DNA of 64,000 bases from Arthrobacter sp. Hiyo8 (GTDB taxonomy: Bacteria > Actinomycetota > Actinomycetes > Actinomycetales > Micrococcaceae), in contig AP014720.1 of assembly GCA_001549895.1 (NCBI GenBank), forward strand, positions 1 to 64,000. Direction: 5' to 3'. The translations under genes and the position numbers were made by a program. This document shows, one piece after another, positions 1 to 10,157 of the stretch. Under the pieces are notes generated by a model. That model made no database searches. It was not told the DNA's origin and saw only the letters and a program-made list of their open reading frames with translations. Position 1 is the first letter of the stretch. Each line of letters opens with the position of its first letter.

Positions 1-913
1 TGGTCACCCACCGTCATGATGAAAATGGACCTCGTCGGCCCGGAGCGGCGGGGCCTGGCCATGGGCCTGAACGAAGCCGCGGGTTACCTCGGCGTCGCCG
101 GAACCGCCCTGGCCACCGGATATATTGCCTCCTCTTACGGGCTCCGTCCCGGACCGTTCCTGCTGGGCGCCGCGTTCATTGCCGTCGGCCTGGGCCTCTC
201 CGTGCTGACCGTCCGCGAAACACACCACCATGCCACGGCGGAAGCGGCCACCCACATTCCCGTCCGTGCAGGCCACAGTGCCGGGCTGGGCAACCGGGAA
301 ATCTTCATGCTGACCAGCTTCCGCGACAAATCCCTGTCCGCCGTCAGCCAGGCCGGCATGGTCAACAACCTCAACGACGGCCTGGCCTGGGCCTGTTTCC
401 AGTCCTGTTCGCCACTGCTGGGCTCGGCATCGAACGCGTCGGCATCCTCAGCGCCGTCTACCCGGCGGTCTGGGGAGCCGGGCAACTCGTGACCGGCGCC
501 CTCTCGGACAGGACGGGACGCAAACCCTTGATCGTGGCCGGCATGCTGGTCCAGGCCGGGGCCTGGCTTTGGTCGCCCTCGGCCACGACTTCGGAACCTG
601 GCTCATCGCGGCCGTGCTGCTCGGGGCAGGAACCGCCATGGTCTACCCCACCCTGCTGGCCGCCATCGGCGACGTCGCCCACCCCGCCTGGCGTGCCCGC
701 GCCGTGGGGATCTACCGGCTCTGGCGCGACGGCGGCTTCGCCGTCGGAGCCTTGTTGTCGGGAATCATCGCCGACGCCTTCGGCATCCCGGCCGCGGTCG
801 CCGTCGTCGCCGCCCTCACCGCAGCATCCGGCATCCTCGTGGCCACCCGGATGCGCGGCACCGACCACGAAACGTCCGCCTGGGCCCTAGGCAAGATGGA
901 TCGAAGGGAGTGA
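1..913 (+). CDS. MFS transporter, 5' end outside window, frameshifted
   Basis: This is the C-terminal part of a major facilitator superfamily permease, an inner-membrane secondary transporter. The reading runs in frame 1 to about 390, in frame 3 to about 565 and then in frame 2 to the stop at 911-913. Rejoined, the frames give continuous hydrophobic helices, the loop motif ALSDRTGRKPL typical of MFS proteins near 490-530, and a last domain with RARAVGIYRLWRDGGFAVGA. The beginning lies left of the window. The substrate cannot be told. The two shifts look like lost bases in G/C runs. It converges with the penicillin-binding protein gene. Confidence 0.75.
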
Positions 914-917
914 AGGG

Positions 918-3223
918 TCATCCGCCCTTTCCGTTCCCGTTGCCGGGTTTCGACCGGGCTGTCGAGGGCTGGGGAGCCGTCGATTGCGGTGCCTGGCCCG
1001 GACTCGTCCCGCCGGTGGCCTGGTCGCTGCTGCGGGTTTGTGGAGCGGAGCCCCGATGAGGTTCTGCGGCGGGGCGTCGAAGTCGCCGTGGTCGTAGAGA
1101 CCGACGACCTGCTGCATGTACTGCGCCCACTGCGGGCCGGCGATGTAGGCCCCGTCCACCAGGGGGTAGTACTTTCCGTTGACCGTGATGTTGCGTCCGA
1201 GCCGTGCGGCGCTTCCGTTGAAAGGGTCTCCGAAGAAAGACGCCGTTGCCAGGCCTTTCGTGTAGCCAAGGACCCAGGTCTGGTTGTTGTACTGGTTGGT
1301 GCCGGTCTTCGCGGCGTCCGGGACGCCGAGCTTCTGCGGTATGAGCAGGCCGGAGCCCTTGGTAAGGACGTCCTGGAGGACATTCGTGGTGGCCTTCGCG
1401 ACATCCGGATTCAAGGCGTTCGGCTTGCACGCGGATGCCTGCCGCCGATTTTCTTGCCTTGGGCGTTATCGACCTCGGCGATCGAGATGGGCGCACAGTA
1501 GGTACCGTCCGCGGCGAACGTTGCGAAGGCGTTGGCCATCGTCAGGGGGCGACGTTCTGGCTGCCCAGGATATTGCCCAGGGTGGAGAGGTCGATTTTCT
1601 TGTCGTTCCCGTCGCCCAGGTGCAGGCCGATGGCGTCGGCGGCCCGCTGGACGTCGCAGAAGTCGTTCAGGCCGGCGAGGGAGGCGAACGTCGCGGTGTT
1701 GATTGAGTTGTAGATGCCCTGCCGGACGCTCATGGGCCGGTACCAGCCGGGTTCGTCGTTCTGCAGGTCCGTGGAGGGTGGAAGAGTGCTGTCGAACCAG
1801 CCATGGACGGGCCCGCATGTCGTCTTCCACGGGTAGTTGACGCCGTAGCGCCGCTTCGACGCGTCGACAATCTGGTTCGTTGTTTTGCCTTCGCCGAGCC
1901 AGGCCGCGAGGGTCACGGCTTCATGGTGGAGCCGGGCTGCATGCCGCCCACGCCGCCCAGGTCGTTGCCGTTGGTGTCCGCGCGGTCGACGTTGAAGTTG
2001 TACGTCGTGACGAAGCCGGTGCCCTGGCCGGCGAGCGTGCGGGAGTTTTGCGCCATGGCGAGGACCTTGCCTGTGCCGGGCTGGACGGTCACGAGGGAGG
2101 CGCCCCATTTATCGGGGTTCGTCCCTGTCGTGGCGTCGACCTGGGCCTGGGCGGGTCCTTGGAGGCGGGGGTCCAGGGTGGTCTTGATGGTCAGGCCGCC
2201 GCGCTTGATCTTCTGGATCCGGTCATTCTTTGTCGCGCCGTAGGCGGGTCGTTCTGGATCTGGTGGAGGACGTAGTCGCAGAAGTACTGGGCCTGGACGG
2301 CGTAGGCGCAGCCCTGCTTGGGCGGGTTGACCTTGAGCTGGATCGGGGTGTTGACGGCGTCCTGGTGTTGCTGGCCGTTGATGTAGCCGTGCTGGAGCAT
2401 CGCGTCGAGGACCAGGTCCCGGCGCGTTTTGGATGCCTCGGGGTGCTGGGTCGGGTCGAACAGGGAGGGGCCGTTGACCAGGCCGGCGAGCAGGGCCGCC
2501 TGGGGCACGGTGAGGTCTTTGGCATCGACGGAGAAGAAGTACTGGCTCGCGGCCTGGATGCCGTAGGCGTTGGCGTTGAAGGAGACGATGTTGAGGTAGC
2601 CGGCGAGGATCTGGTCCTTCGTGAACTGCTTCTCGAGGCCGATGGCGAGCTTCATCTCCCGGAGTTTGTCGTTGATGCTCTTCTGGCCGTTGAGCACGAC
2701 CTGGGCGTCTTTGCCCTGGGCGATGAGGTTCTCGTTGAGCACGTTGGTCACGTATTGCTGGGTCAGCGTGGAGGCGCCCTGCCGGGCCCCGCCGCTGTTC
2801 GTCACGAGGGCGCGGAGGATGCCTGTCGGGTCGATGCCCCGTGCTGGTAGAAGCGGGAGTCCTCGATCGCGATGATCGCGTTCTTGATGTTGGGGGACAT
2901 CTGCTCGAGGGGAACCTGGGTGCGGTTCTCGTTGAACAGTGTCGCGATCTGGGATCCGTCCGCGGCGAGGACCCTCGTCACCTGCCCGGCAGGGCCACGG
3001 TCAGCTCGCTGGGCAGTCCGTTGAAGAACTGGGCCGAGCCGTTGGCCGTGATCCCGGCCACGGCCGCGGCGGGCACCATCAGGCCGGCCACGAGCATCCC
3101 GCAGACGGCGCTCACGCCGAGGAAGACCAGGATCCGGCCGAGCGTTGTTCCCGTGTCCAGGAGCCGGTTCCTGCCGCGCGTCACAGCTGCCGCCATAGAA
3201 GGTGTCTGCGGCTTTCGGGGCAC
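918..3223 (-). CDS. Class A penicillin-binding protein (glycosyltransferase/transpeptidase), frameshifted
   Basis: A bifunctional peptidoglycan synthase that polymerises glycan strands and cross-links peptides outside the membrane. The N-terminus has a single membrane anchor (about 3070-3200), followed by the glycosyltransferase signature IAIEDSRFYQHG near 2860 and QGASTLTQQYV near 2770, the classic family 51 motifs. The transpeptidase domain ends with the KTGTN box near 1300. The tail is Ser/Gly/Asn rich and ends at 918. At least four single-base shifts split it (near 2990, 2820, 2210 and 1420-1540). Start 3223 gives MPRKP; a second ATG at 3196 is equally plausible. Rejoined length is about 765 residues, normal for the family. 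Confidence 0.8.
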
Positions 3224-3433
3224 GCCGGATCCCCCATCTGGCCAGGGCCGAATTCGTATCTCTTGAACATATCTTCCTCAGCTTCTCCGGCGATGGATCG
3301 TGGTGGTTCTCGGGCGTCGTGCCCGCGCTTCTCAAGCGCCCCGGTGGTGAGCGGTGCCCGCATTTCAGGCACGTGGGCCAGGTGTGGTCGGGTCCGGGCC
3401 GGCATAACGGCACGGCAGGTCAGCCGCCGGCCG

Positions 3434-4305
3434 TCAGCGGTTCAGAGGAGTGCGGGGCGGAGTCCCGGGCACGGCCGTCGAGCGTCTGCGCCGGAACAGC
3501 AGGACGAACGCGACGGCGCCCGCGAGGAAGATCAGGGCGGCAACCCAGGTGTTCACCCGGAGCCCGAGGATCAAGTTGGCATAGTCGGAGCGCATCAGTT
3601 CAAAAGCGAAGCGCCCCGCCGTGTACCCGGCAACATACAGGGAGAACACGCTTCCCGCCCCGAGAGTGAAGCGCCGGTCCACATACAAAAGAAGAAGCCG
3701 ACGACGACACACCACAGCGATTCGTAAAGGAACGTGGGCTGGAAATAGCCCAGCACCACCGGTGCGCCCGCGGGATCAGTCACCGCCGACCCAGTGGCAG
3801 CGTCCATCTGATGGATCTGGAGCTTCCACGGCAGAGCGGTCGGATCCCCGTAGAGCTCGTTGTTGAACCAGTTACCCCACCGGCCCAGGGCCTGGGCAAA
3901 AACCACCCCCGGCGCCACCGCGTCCAGGAACGCTATGAGAGACACGTTCGCCCTCCGGCAGCCGATCCATGCCCCACGATCCCCAGGGCCACGGCGCCCC
4001 AGATCCCCAGTCCGCCATCCCAGATGGCAAAGGCATTCCACGGATTCTTCCCCGGAAGGAAGTAGAGCTCGGGTCGGTGATGACGTGGTAGATCCGGCCC
4101 CCGATGATCCCCGCGGGCACCGCCCAGAGGCAGATGTCGAGCACCTGCCCGGGCGCACCGCCCCGGCGGTCCAACGCCGGGAAGTGAGCCAGACGGCCAC
4201 CACGATCCCGGCCAGGATGCACAGGGCGTAGAAGTGGATGGTCACAGGGCCCACGTGAAAGGCGCTCACGGTCGGCGACGGAAAGAAAGAATCAGAGGCA
4301 GTCAT
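3434..4305 (-). CDS. lgt: Prolipoprotein diacylglyceryl transferase, frameshifted
   Basis: Lgt transfers diacylglycerol to the lipobox cysteine of prolipoproteins in the membrane. The start at 4305 gives MTASDSFFPSPTVSAFHVGP, a typical Lgt N-terminus. Further on are GIIGGRIYHVITD and the Lgt signature around ALGRWGNWFNNELYG (near 3850-3900), then LGYFQPTFLYESLWC and a last helix pair ending at 3434. The reading changes frame near 4130, 3960 and 3700, each consistent with a lost base. Length is about 290 residues, as expected. It is likely a plasmid or accessory paralogue of the chromosomal lgt. Confidence 0.85.
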
Positions 4306-4367
4306 GGAGATTCGGGATCCTGTTCGGGAAGTTAAGGCAAAAACAGTGTTGTTCGGCAACCTTGAGG

Positions 4368-5875
4368 TCAGCCGGGTTCCGGAGGGCCCTCCGGGCCGGG
4401 AACAGCCTTGGGGCGGGAGCGCCGTCCCAGGAATGACAGTATGGCTGCCGTGGCACCCAGGACCGCGAAGAGTGCAACGGCCATCCGGAAGCCAAGTCCG
4501 GAAACCGCCGGGGAGCCGGCGCTGTTGCCCAGGGCGTTGGCGAGGGAGTACGCGACGGCGCCCAGGGCCACGCCCAGGGAGGTTCCGACCCCTCTGGTCA
4601 TGTTCAACACTCCGCTGACCATGCCGGCCTGGTGGTCGTGCCCGGCCGCTGCCACGGACGCGTTGTTGGCCGGGGTGAACAGGCCCAGGCCCAGGCCCAT
4701 GGCCGCGAGAGCCGCTGCCGTGACCCACAAATCATGGGAGGAAAAAACCAGCACGGCCAGCGCGGCCGCGGCCAGTCCCATCCCGGCCGATGCCGGCAAC
4801 CGGGCGCCGAACCGGTCCGCCAGCAGGCCTGCAACCGGGGCGACGAGTCCCAACGAGACCGGCAGGACCGTCAGTAACAGTCCGGCCTGGGCCGGGGAAG
4901 GAAATACTCCGATTCCAGGTGCAGCGGCGTGACGAAGAGGACCCCGAACAGGACGAGATAGCCCAGCAATCCCGTCGCGACGCCCCGGCTGAAGGTCCCG
5001 GACCGGAAGAGTGTCAGGTCCACCAAGGGGTGTCTTGCCCGGCGTTCGCGCAGGACAAAGAGGACGAAGAGAACCAGCGATCCGGCCAGCAGCCCAAGAA
5101 CGGTGAGGTTGCCGAAACCGGACCTGGATGCCTCCGACAAAGACAGGAGCAGGGCGCCGACGGCCGGCATCAGGGCCGTGAGCCCCGGCCAGTCCAGCCG
5201 GGTGCGGGGGCCTTGACGTGGGTGCGCGGGAGCAGGAACCAGCCCAGCAGCAGGCCGATGACCCCTGCGGGGATGTTGACGAAGAACACCCACCGCCACC
5301 CGCCCAGACCGATGAGGAGCCCACCGACGGAGGGCCCATGGCCAGGCCGATGGCCTGCGCGGCACCCTGGAGGCCGATGGCCTTGCCGAGTTTCGCGGCG
5401 GGCATGCTGGTCCGGATCAGCGCAACACTGTTGGCCTGCAGCATGGCCGCTCCGACCGCTTGCACGGCCCTGGCCACCAGGAGCCAGGTGATGTCGGGGA
5501 AAGGGCGCACCCCAGGGACGCGATCGTGAACAGGGCGAACCCATAGGTGTAGAGCAGCTTCCGCCCCACCATGTCCGCCAGCCGGCCGACCGCTGAAATG
5601 CTGCCCACCAGCACCAGAAGATAGATCAGCGCCACCCACTCCACCTGGGCGAGAGAGGCGTTCATGTCAGACCTGATGGCCGGCACCGCCAGCGTCACGA
5701 TGCTGGCATCGAGCTGGCCCATGAACGCGCCGATACACACCGTCGCCACGACCAGCCACGGCGCACCGGGCCGTCGCCGGATCCAGTCCGGCCTCGCCGG
5801 TTCCCGCCACAGCCTCCCCCAGCCGGTGGGTGAGGCTGTGTAAGCGGCGGCCCCTGAAGAAAGTTGTTCGGTCAC
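4368..5875 (-). CDS. DHA2-family drug:H+ antiporter (EmrB/QacA type MFS), frameshifted
   Basis: A 14-helix MFS multidrug exporter. Near the start, GQLDASIVTLAVPAIRSDM matches the DHA2 motif in helix 1, and RLADMVGRKLLYTYGF is the MFS loop 2-3 motif. The C-terminal half (4368-4920) carries ADRFGARLPASAGM and several helices. Two or more single-base shifts (near 5500, 5340 and 4900) break the reading. The start at 5875 (MTEQLSSG) is 40 bp from the divergent MarR gene, a common local-regulation arrangement. Substrates are unknown. Confidence 0.8.
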
Positions 5876-5915
5876 AGAACTATTCTATAGGGGACTACCG
5901 GGATAGGCTAATGCC

Positions 5916-6436
5916 ATGAACACCGCCAATGCCTCCGCCCCGGCCACCGACCCGGCGGTCCGTGACTATGCAGGCGCCGATGCCTGGTCGCTGACCGGCG
6001 TCATCACGCGACTGCGGCGGGTCCTGCGCTCCAGCGTGCGGCAGGAGTTCCCCTGGGAATCCCTTCCCATGGCCCAGGTCGAGGTCCTGCAACGTCTCGC
6101 CGACGAACCCGGCATGGGCGTCAGCGACCTCGCCGACCGCCAACGACTGGCCACCAACACCGTCAGCAGCCTGGTCCAGCAAATGGTCACCGCAGGACTG
6201 CTCGAGCGCACCCCCGTCCGGGTGACCGCAGGGCCGTGAACCTGAACCTGACGCAGAACGGCACGGAGATACTGGCAGCATGGCAGGCCGCCAACGACCG
6301 AAGACTCGGCCAAGCCTTGGAACGGCTCCCGGAGGCCTACCGGAACGTCATAGAAAACGCTGTGCCGGCGCTGGCCGCCCTCGCGGCGCTGCTGGAAGCC
6401 GAGGACCAGACCCGGCAAAACGGGACACGACCGTGA
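5916..6436 (+). CDS. MarR-family transcriptional regulator, frameshifted
   Basis: A winged-helix repressor, divergent from the DHA2 exporter and probably controlling it. The N-terminal part has the MarR layout: a dimerisation helix, then GMGVSDLADRQRLATNTVSSLVQQM (6110-6190) as the recognition helix. The wing and C-terminal helix follow in another frame (NLNLTQNGTEILAAW onward). One base appears lost near 6222. Rejoined length is about 173 residues. The 40 bp between the two genes would hold any operator. A short CTAT/ATAG dyad is present but weak. Confidence 0.78.
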
Positions 6437-6634
6437 CCAGTACTCCCCGGCCGCTACGCACCGGCAAGTACTGGCCCGTTCTCCTGCTCGACATCTCAGC
6501 GGTCACTGTCCTTCTTCTCCTCGCCTCGCTCTGCCCGCCGGCCCTGGTGGTGGATCCTGGCCGCCCTCTGGACCGCCGTCGCCTGCCGGCGCGCCCTCAA
6601 CGAACACCAAAGCCGCGCACGGGAAAACCGCTAG
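6433..6634 (+). CDS. Small two-helix membrane protein, frameshifted
   Basis: The GTG start at 6433 overlaps the TGA of the MarR gene, so the two are translationally coupled. The first frame gives one hydrophobic helix (YWPVLLLDISAVTVLLLLA). A one-base shift near 6538 restores a second helix (WWILAALWTAVACRRAL) and a charged tail ending at TAG 6632-6634. About 67 residues. No family recognised. It may be an accessory of the exporter, but this is only context. Confidence 0.5.
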
Positions 6635-7142
6635 AAACGCGGCAGACCGCGGCGAGCAACACGGAACTACATGATTTGGGGGACCGTTACCTCGGGTCAA
6701 TCGCTCCGGGAAGGGTGAGTCGTTGCCTCTATCGGATCCCCCACGCCCAGTGATGGCCTGACCTGCGCCTGAGTCTTGAGCCGACATGTCCTGACGGGCG
6801 GACCAGGACGGCTGAGGTATCCCTTCATTGGCGCCAAATACGTGAAGCAGGCCTGCGTGGTGCTTATGAGCGCCGGGGTGTTCTCTGACGGCTCCGGCGG
6901 GGTCAATCCAGCTCACGGCAGGCAAGGCGCCCTTCTCGGCGGCTGCGTAGAAGTTCCCGCAGCCCACGTGGTGGCCATCGGATGTCCTTGCGGATAGCGA
7001 GATCCGCAAGGCACCCACTCAGTGGCCCCGACGCCTCAGAGCGATCCGGACCTTCGAGCCGAGGCGCCGTGACGAACGCGCGGGAGCCCGACGGCGATCA
7101 CGCCCGGCGCGAGCGTCCGAACCGGTCAACGCCCTCGGGAAT
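6635..7142. other. Intergenic stretch with a possible phosphoesterase remnant
   Basis: No intact gene is visible. On the minus strand, 6850-6955 reads NFYAAAEKGALPAVSWIDP followed by REHPGA, which resembles the conserved stretch of phospholipase C-like phosphoesterases (typically LPAVSWV followed by SEHPPA). The flanking sequence in all frames has no further match, so this is at most a short fossil. Confidence 0.3.
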
Positions 7143-8060
7143 CTAAGAGACGTAGGACAGGAATCCCAGGTAGATCGGGATGTCCGCGCCCGCGTGGAGA
7201 AGGGCGGAGGGAACGATGCTGCGCGAGCTGCGCGTGAGATAGCCGCCGATCAGACCGAGAGGGAAGGCGAACAGAACGATGAAGACGACGGCGGAGGACG
7301 TGTAGGTGACGCCGACGTGCCAGGACGCGAAGATGACCGCCTGAATAAAGGTTGCCAGGTAGGGTCCGAATGCGATGTTGAGCTTGGACATCAGCATCCC
7401 GCGGAACATCAGCTCTTCCAGGAACCCATTGGCAGCCGCCGCGGCCAAGAGCGCAGGCGTCAGACTGAGGTAGCGGCCGAAATCGAAGGTGCCGTGCACA
7501 GGCATGAAACGTGAGTGCGAAAGGGCTCCGAAAGTGAATACGTAGAAGGCGATGAGAGCGAGGATTCCGATCACGTATGCTCTTCCGAATCGCCCCCTGC
7601 GGACGTAGATCGAGGCCAGCGAGCTCCTTGAGATCCAGACCACCACCAGGACGGCGAGGACGGTGAGCAGCAACTCGTCGAGTTCGATGAGCACCGTGCC
7701 TTGAACTGTCGACGCCAGGGGGTTGCCGGCGACCGGAGGGCTCCGCAGGACCTGGCTTGCTAAGAATCCGGGCACATAACGGTCAGCCAGGGTGAATAGG
7801 GACATGCCAAAGAAAGCGAGGGGTATCTCCCAGTACCTGCGCAATGCGGCACTGCGCCGCGCCAGCAGCGCGAGGGCCAGCAAGGCGGTGGCGACCACCA
7901 GACCGTAGGCGAGCCGAGCGACATCGCCTTGGACGTATCCGGCCGAGATCGGCAGGAATCCGGCTACGATGCATGCGAATGCGAACATCGCCTTCCGACC
8001 CCGGGTCAGCGGACCGCCCGGCGCTTCAAGCGCGCGTGGCGCTGAGGGCGATGTCTTCAT
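7143..8060 (-). CDS. CPBP-family intramembrane metalloprotease
   Basis: An integral membrane protease of the CAAX-protease/bacteriocin-processing type, 305 residues, intact. It has about eight hydrophobic segments. The family motifs are in order: EELMFRG (Glu-Glu-x-x-x-Arg), FASWH in the next helix, and HAGAD near the C-terminus, which would bind zinc. Substrate unknown; such proteins process prenylated or peptide substrates or confer self-immunity to bacteriocins. The start at 8060 (MKTSPSAPRALEAPGG) gives a basic cytoplasmic tail. The gene lies downstream of, and on the same strand as, the 8117-8632 membrane protein, so they probably form an operon under the TetR gene. Confidence 0.85.
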   Translation of the reverse strand: MKTSPSAPRALEAPGGPLTRGRKAMFAFACIVAGFLPISAGYVQGDVARLAYGLVVATALLALALLARRSAALRRYWEIPLAFFGMSLFTLADRYVPGFLASQVLRSPPVAGNPLASTVQGTVLIELDELLLTVLAVLVVVWISRSSLASIYVRRGRFGRAYVIGILALIAFYVFTFGALSHSRFMPVHGTFDFGRYLSLTPALLAAAAANGFLEELMFRGMLMSKLNIAFGPYLATFIQAVIFASWHVGVTYTSSAVVFIVLFAFPLGLIGGYLTRSSRSIVPSALLHAGADIPIYLGFLSYVS

Positions 8061-8116
8061 CCCCCTCCCTGCCGGCTGCGTGTCGAGCTCGCTTCTCCGC
8101 GCCTCAAGTTCATGGC

Positions 8117-8632
8117 CTACCGCTTCTGGCTGGAATCGCGGACCACGGCCTGGTCAACGCCGAGGTCTTTTGCCCGGGCCCAGATAACCACGTTCTGGGC
8201 GGCGAACGTCACCGCCAGGGCCAGGAGCAGCTCGGCCACCATGAAGCCCTGAGGATTGCTCCCAGGGTGACCGAAGAACGCGAATGGCAACCAGATCGCG
8301 ATCAGCACCGCCCAGGTCACCAGCGTCATCCTCGTCCCCTTGACCATAACCCGGCCAGCAACGGACCAGATCTGGAAGGTTGTCCCGCGCCAGAGGCCAG
8401 CGGCCAATCCGATGACGAGGCCGGCAACAAGGAGGGCTACGCCACTCACGTTTGTCGCAAGAGATTGGCGGCCAAGCTGCTGGAGTCCGAAGAAGCCAAG
8501 CGCCGCAGGCAACAGCACCAGCCCGCGGCCTCTGAGAGGATGCGCACTCATCTGCCGATAGAAGAGGAAGGCGATGAGAGCCAGGTAGATCGCGACGTTG
8601 GCCGCGAGGCCGACAACCTGGTCCGGGGACAT
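8117..8632 (-). CDS. Four/five-helix membrane protein of unknown function
   Basis: The 171-residue product has hydrophobic segments at about residues 5-22, 35-50, 63-80, 102-122 and 132-150. No known domain is recognised. It is the first gene left of the divergent TetR regulator, and a 25-bp palindrome overlaps the shared promoter gap, so it is very likely the main regulated target together with the CPBP protease gene downstream. Confidence 0.65.
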   Translation of the reverse strand: MSPDQVVGLAANVAIYLALIAFLFYRQMSAHPLRGRGLVLLPAALGFFGLQQLGRQSLATNVSGVALLVAGLVIGLAAGLWRGTTFQIWSVAGRVMVKGTRMTLVTWAVLIAIWLPFAFFGHPGSNPQGFMVAELLLALAVTFAAQNVVIWARAKDLGVDQAVVRDSSQKR

Positions 8633-8652
8633 CCGCTCTCACCTCCAACGAG

Positions 8653-8677
8653 CGTATTACTTACCGTAAGTAGTACG
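8653..8677. promoter_or_regulatory. Palindromic operator between membrane protein gene and tetR-like gene
   Basis: Arms CGTATTACTTAC and GTAAGTAGTACG flank a single C at 8665. The inverted repeat has 12-bp arms with one mismatch. It ends 8 bp before the ATG of the TetR gene and 20 bp before the divergent start, the position expected for an autoregulatory operator controlling both genes. Confidence 0.8.
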
Positions 8678-8685
8678 ATACATCC

Positions 8686-9380
8686 ATGCAGGACCCTGTC
8701 AAGACCCCTCGAAAACGGCGACCGCGGGGCTCCCTGACCCGAGAGCAAGTGGTCGAAGCCGCGCTGGCACTGGCCGACGAGGAAGGTCTTGAGGCGCTCA
8801 CCATGCCGATGCTGGCCCGCCGCCTCAAATGTGGGGTGATGACCATCTATGGCTATGTGAACAGTAAGGAAGATCTGCTCGATGCCATCGCCCAACGTGG
8901 GCTGCGCGACCTCCGGCTTTCCCACCCCCTCCCTGCTAACGCCGCAGCGATCCTGCGCGCCTGGGGACGGCCCTCCGTCTGAACCTGATCGAGCACCCGA
9001 GCCTACCCATGATCTTCCTCTCCCGCCCGGTGATCGGCCCCGGGATCTTGCGCGGGCTCGAGGCCCTCCTAGGACCGCTGGCCAGAGCCGGGATGCCGCC
9101 GGCGCAGGGCGTCCGCGCGGTCTACGCCGTCCTCACCTACGCCACGGGTTTTGTCGCCTGGGAAATACCGCGCACCCGCCGGCAGCCCAAAGCGACGTAC
9201 GCGGCGGGTTGGCGGCGAGAAGTTGCATATCTGCCGCAATCTGAGCTTCCCTTCGTCGCCAGCGTCCTCGACGAGCTGCCAGAGGTCGCCGGCGAGGAGC
9301 AGTTCGAGCTCGGATTGGCCGCCCTGACCGTCGGCCTGGCGATCAACCCCGAAGAGCGACGTTGGCCAGAGCCGCGATAG
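8686..9380 (+). CDS. TetR/AcrR-family regulator, frameshifted
   Basis: The N-terminus carries the TetR helix-turn-helix (VVEAALALADEEGLEALTMP, then LARRLKCGVMTIYGYVNSKEDL), which binds DNA as a dimer. The C-terminal ligand domain continues in another frame after about 8970 (LNLIEHPSLPMIFLSRPV to NPEERRWPEPR). A base appears lost in the GGGGACGG run there. Rejoined length is about 231 residues, normal for the family. The ATG at 8686 is just downstream of the palindromic operator. It is divergent from the membrane protein and protease genes, its probable targets. Confidence 0.82.
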
Positions 9381-9463
9381 CGGACGCCGTCCAGGCACCC
9401 CGAAGCTGAAGTCCAGTCCACGCCGTTCAATCGACGCCAACAACACGTATCAGCAAACAGAAC

Positions 9464-9838
9464 GTGTGCGCCGCCGTCATTGGGCCGTTGACGCAGCCCC
9501 ACGCGATCATCGCGGGCTTGCCCATTGATGGGCAGCTGCGGATCGTCGGCCGCTCTACAGTCCTTTCAGCACGTGCAGGGCTCGAGCTGGGCCGCCAGCT
9601 CCGCCCGGCGCAGCCCGGGCATCCGTGGCCCGAAGAGATCAGCGAAACCTCGCTGAACAGATTCAGCAAGGACAAAGGCCCGGTGCACCTGACGCTGGTC
9701 GAAGCGCTCGTGGTCGAAGTCGCGGCCGACGTCGCGTGATCCGGCAGATCGTTCCGGCATCCTCTGTCTTTTGTGCGGGCCAGACCCGAGCTGGATCCCG
9801 CCGACGTGGAACTCCCGCCGCACATCAAGGACCGGTAA
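9464..9838 (+). pseudogene. C-terminal remnant of an ATP-dependent DNA ligase
   Basis: The reading AVIGPLTQPHAIIAGL, then RIVGRSTVLSA, PGHPWPEEI and, after a stop and shift near 9740, FRHP and RPELDPADVELP matches the C-terminal OB-fold region of actinobacterial LigC/LigD-like ATP-dependent ligases. The nucleotidyltransferase domain with its KxDG motif is absent upstream, so the gene is truncated. Both ends are abrupt, suggesting a recombination scar. Confidence 0.6.
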
Positions 9839-9999
9839 CCCCCGCAAATCGCGTTGAACGGGTTGTGCCCACTGGGGCAGGTGGAGCCCTCCGCACAGCT
9901 CAAAGCTGTCCCCATTGGGAACAACCCGTTCGTTGTCGGTGCCCGCCCCTATTCTGAACCTCTGCGGCCTGGGTGGCCGCATTTTAGTGGAGTGTCGAT

Positions 10000-10015
10000 T
10001 CGAATATATGTTCTA
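10000..10015. promoter_or_regulatory. SOS-box-like LexA site
   Basis: The sequence TCGAATATATGTTCTA matches the actinobacterial LexA consensus TCGAAC-N4-GTTCGA at 10 of 12 defined positions. It lies 10 bp upstream of the ATG at 10026, where LexA would block transcription of the three small genes that follow. DNA-damage control of this operon is inferred. Confidence 0.65.
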
Positions 10016-10025
10016 AGGTTGTGGT

Positions 10026-10157
10026 ATGTCCTCCCCCGAGTATGCGGCCGCGCTGCAGGCGCAGTACGCGCGGCGTGCCGGCCCGATCGGGCTGACCGTG
10101 GAAGAGCTCGATTTCGAACACTTCCCAGCCAAGAACGGGTTCCCGGAATCCCAGTGA
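10026..10157 (+). CDS. 43-residue hypothetical protein, first gene of SOS-box operon
   Basis: The ATG at 10026 follows the SOS-box-like site. The product is a small, charged, soluble peptide (MSSPEYAAALQAQYARR... EELDFEHFP... ESQ). Its stop overlaps the GTG of the next gene, so the two are coupled. No family is recognised. Small ORFs of this kind sit beside DUF6504 genes in actinobacterial mutasome neighbourhoods, but no polymerase gene is present here. Confidence 0.5.
   Translation: MSSPEYAAALQAQYARRAGPIGLTVEELDFEHFPAKNGFPESQ

Noticed and set aside
5881..5912. MarR operator in the exporter/marR gap
   Set aside because: Only a short imperfect CTAT/ATAG dyad is visible; not distinguishable from chance.
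6503..7018. 171-codon minus-strand ORF as an intact gene
   Set aside because: Only a 35-residue stretch resembles a known family (phosphoesterase); the rest mirrors other sequence. Kept only as a possible remnant.
9427..9924. Minus-strand Ser/Cys-rich ORF opposite the ligase remnant
   Set aside because: Composition is typical of an anti-frame shadow and there is no domain.
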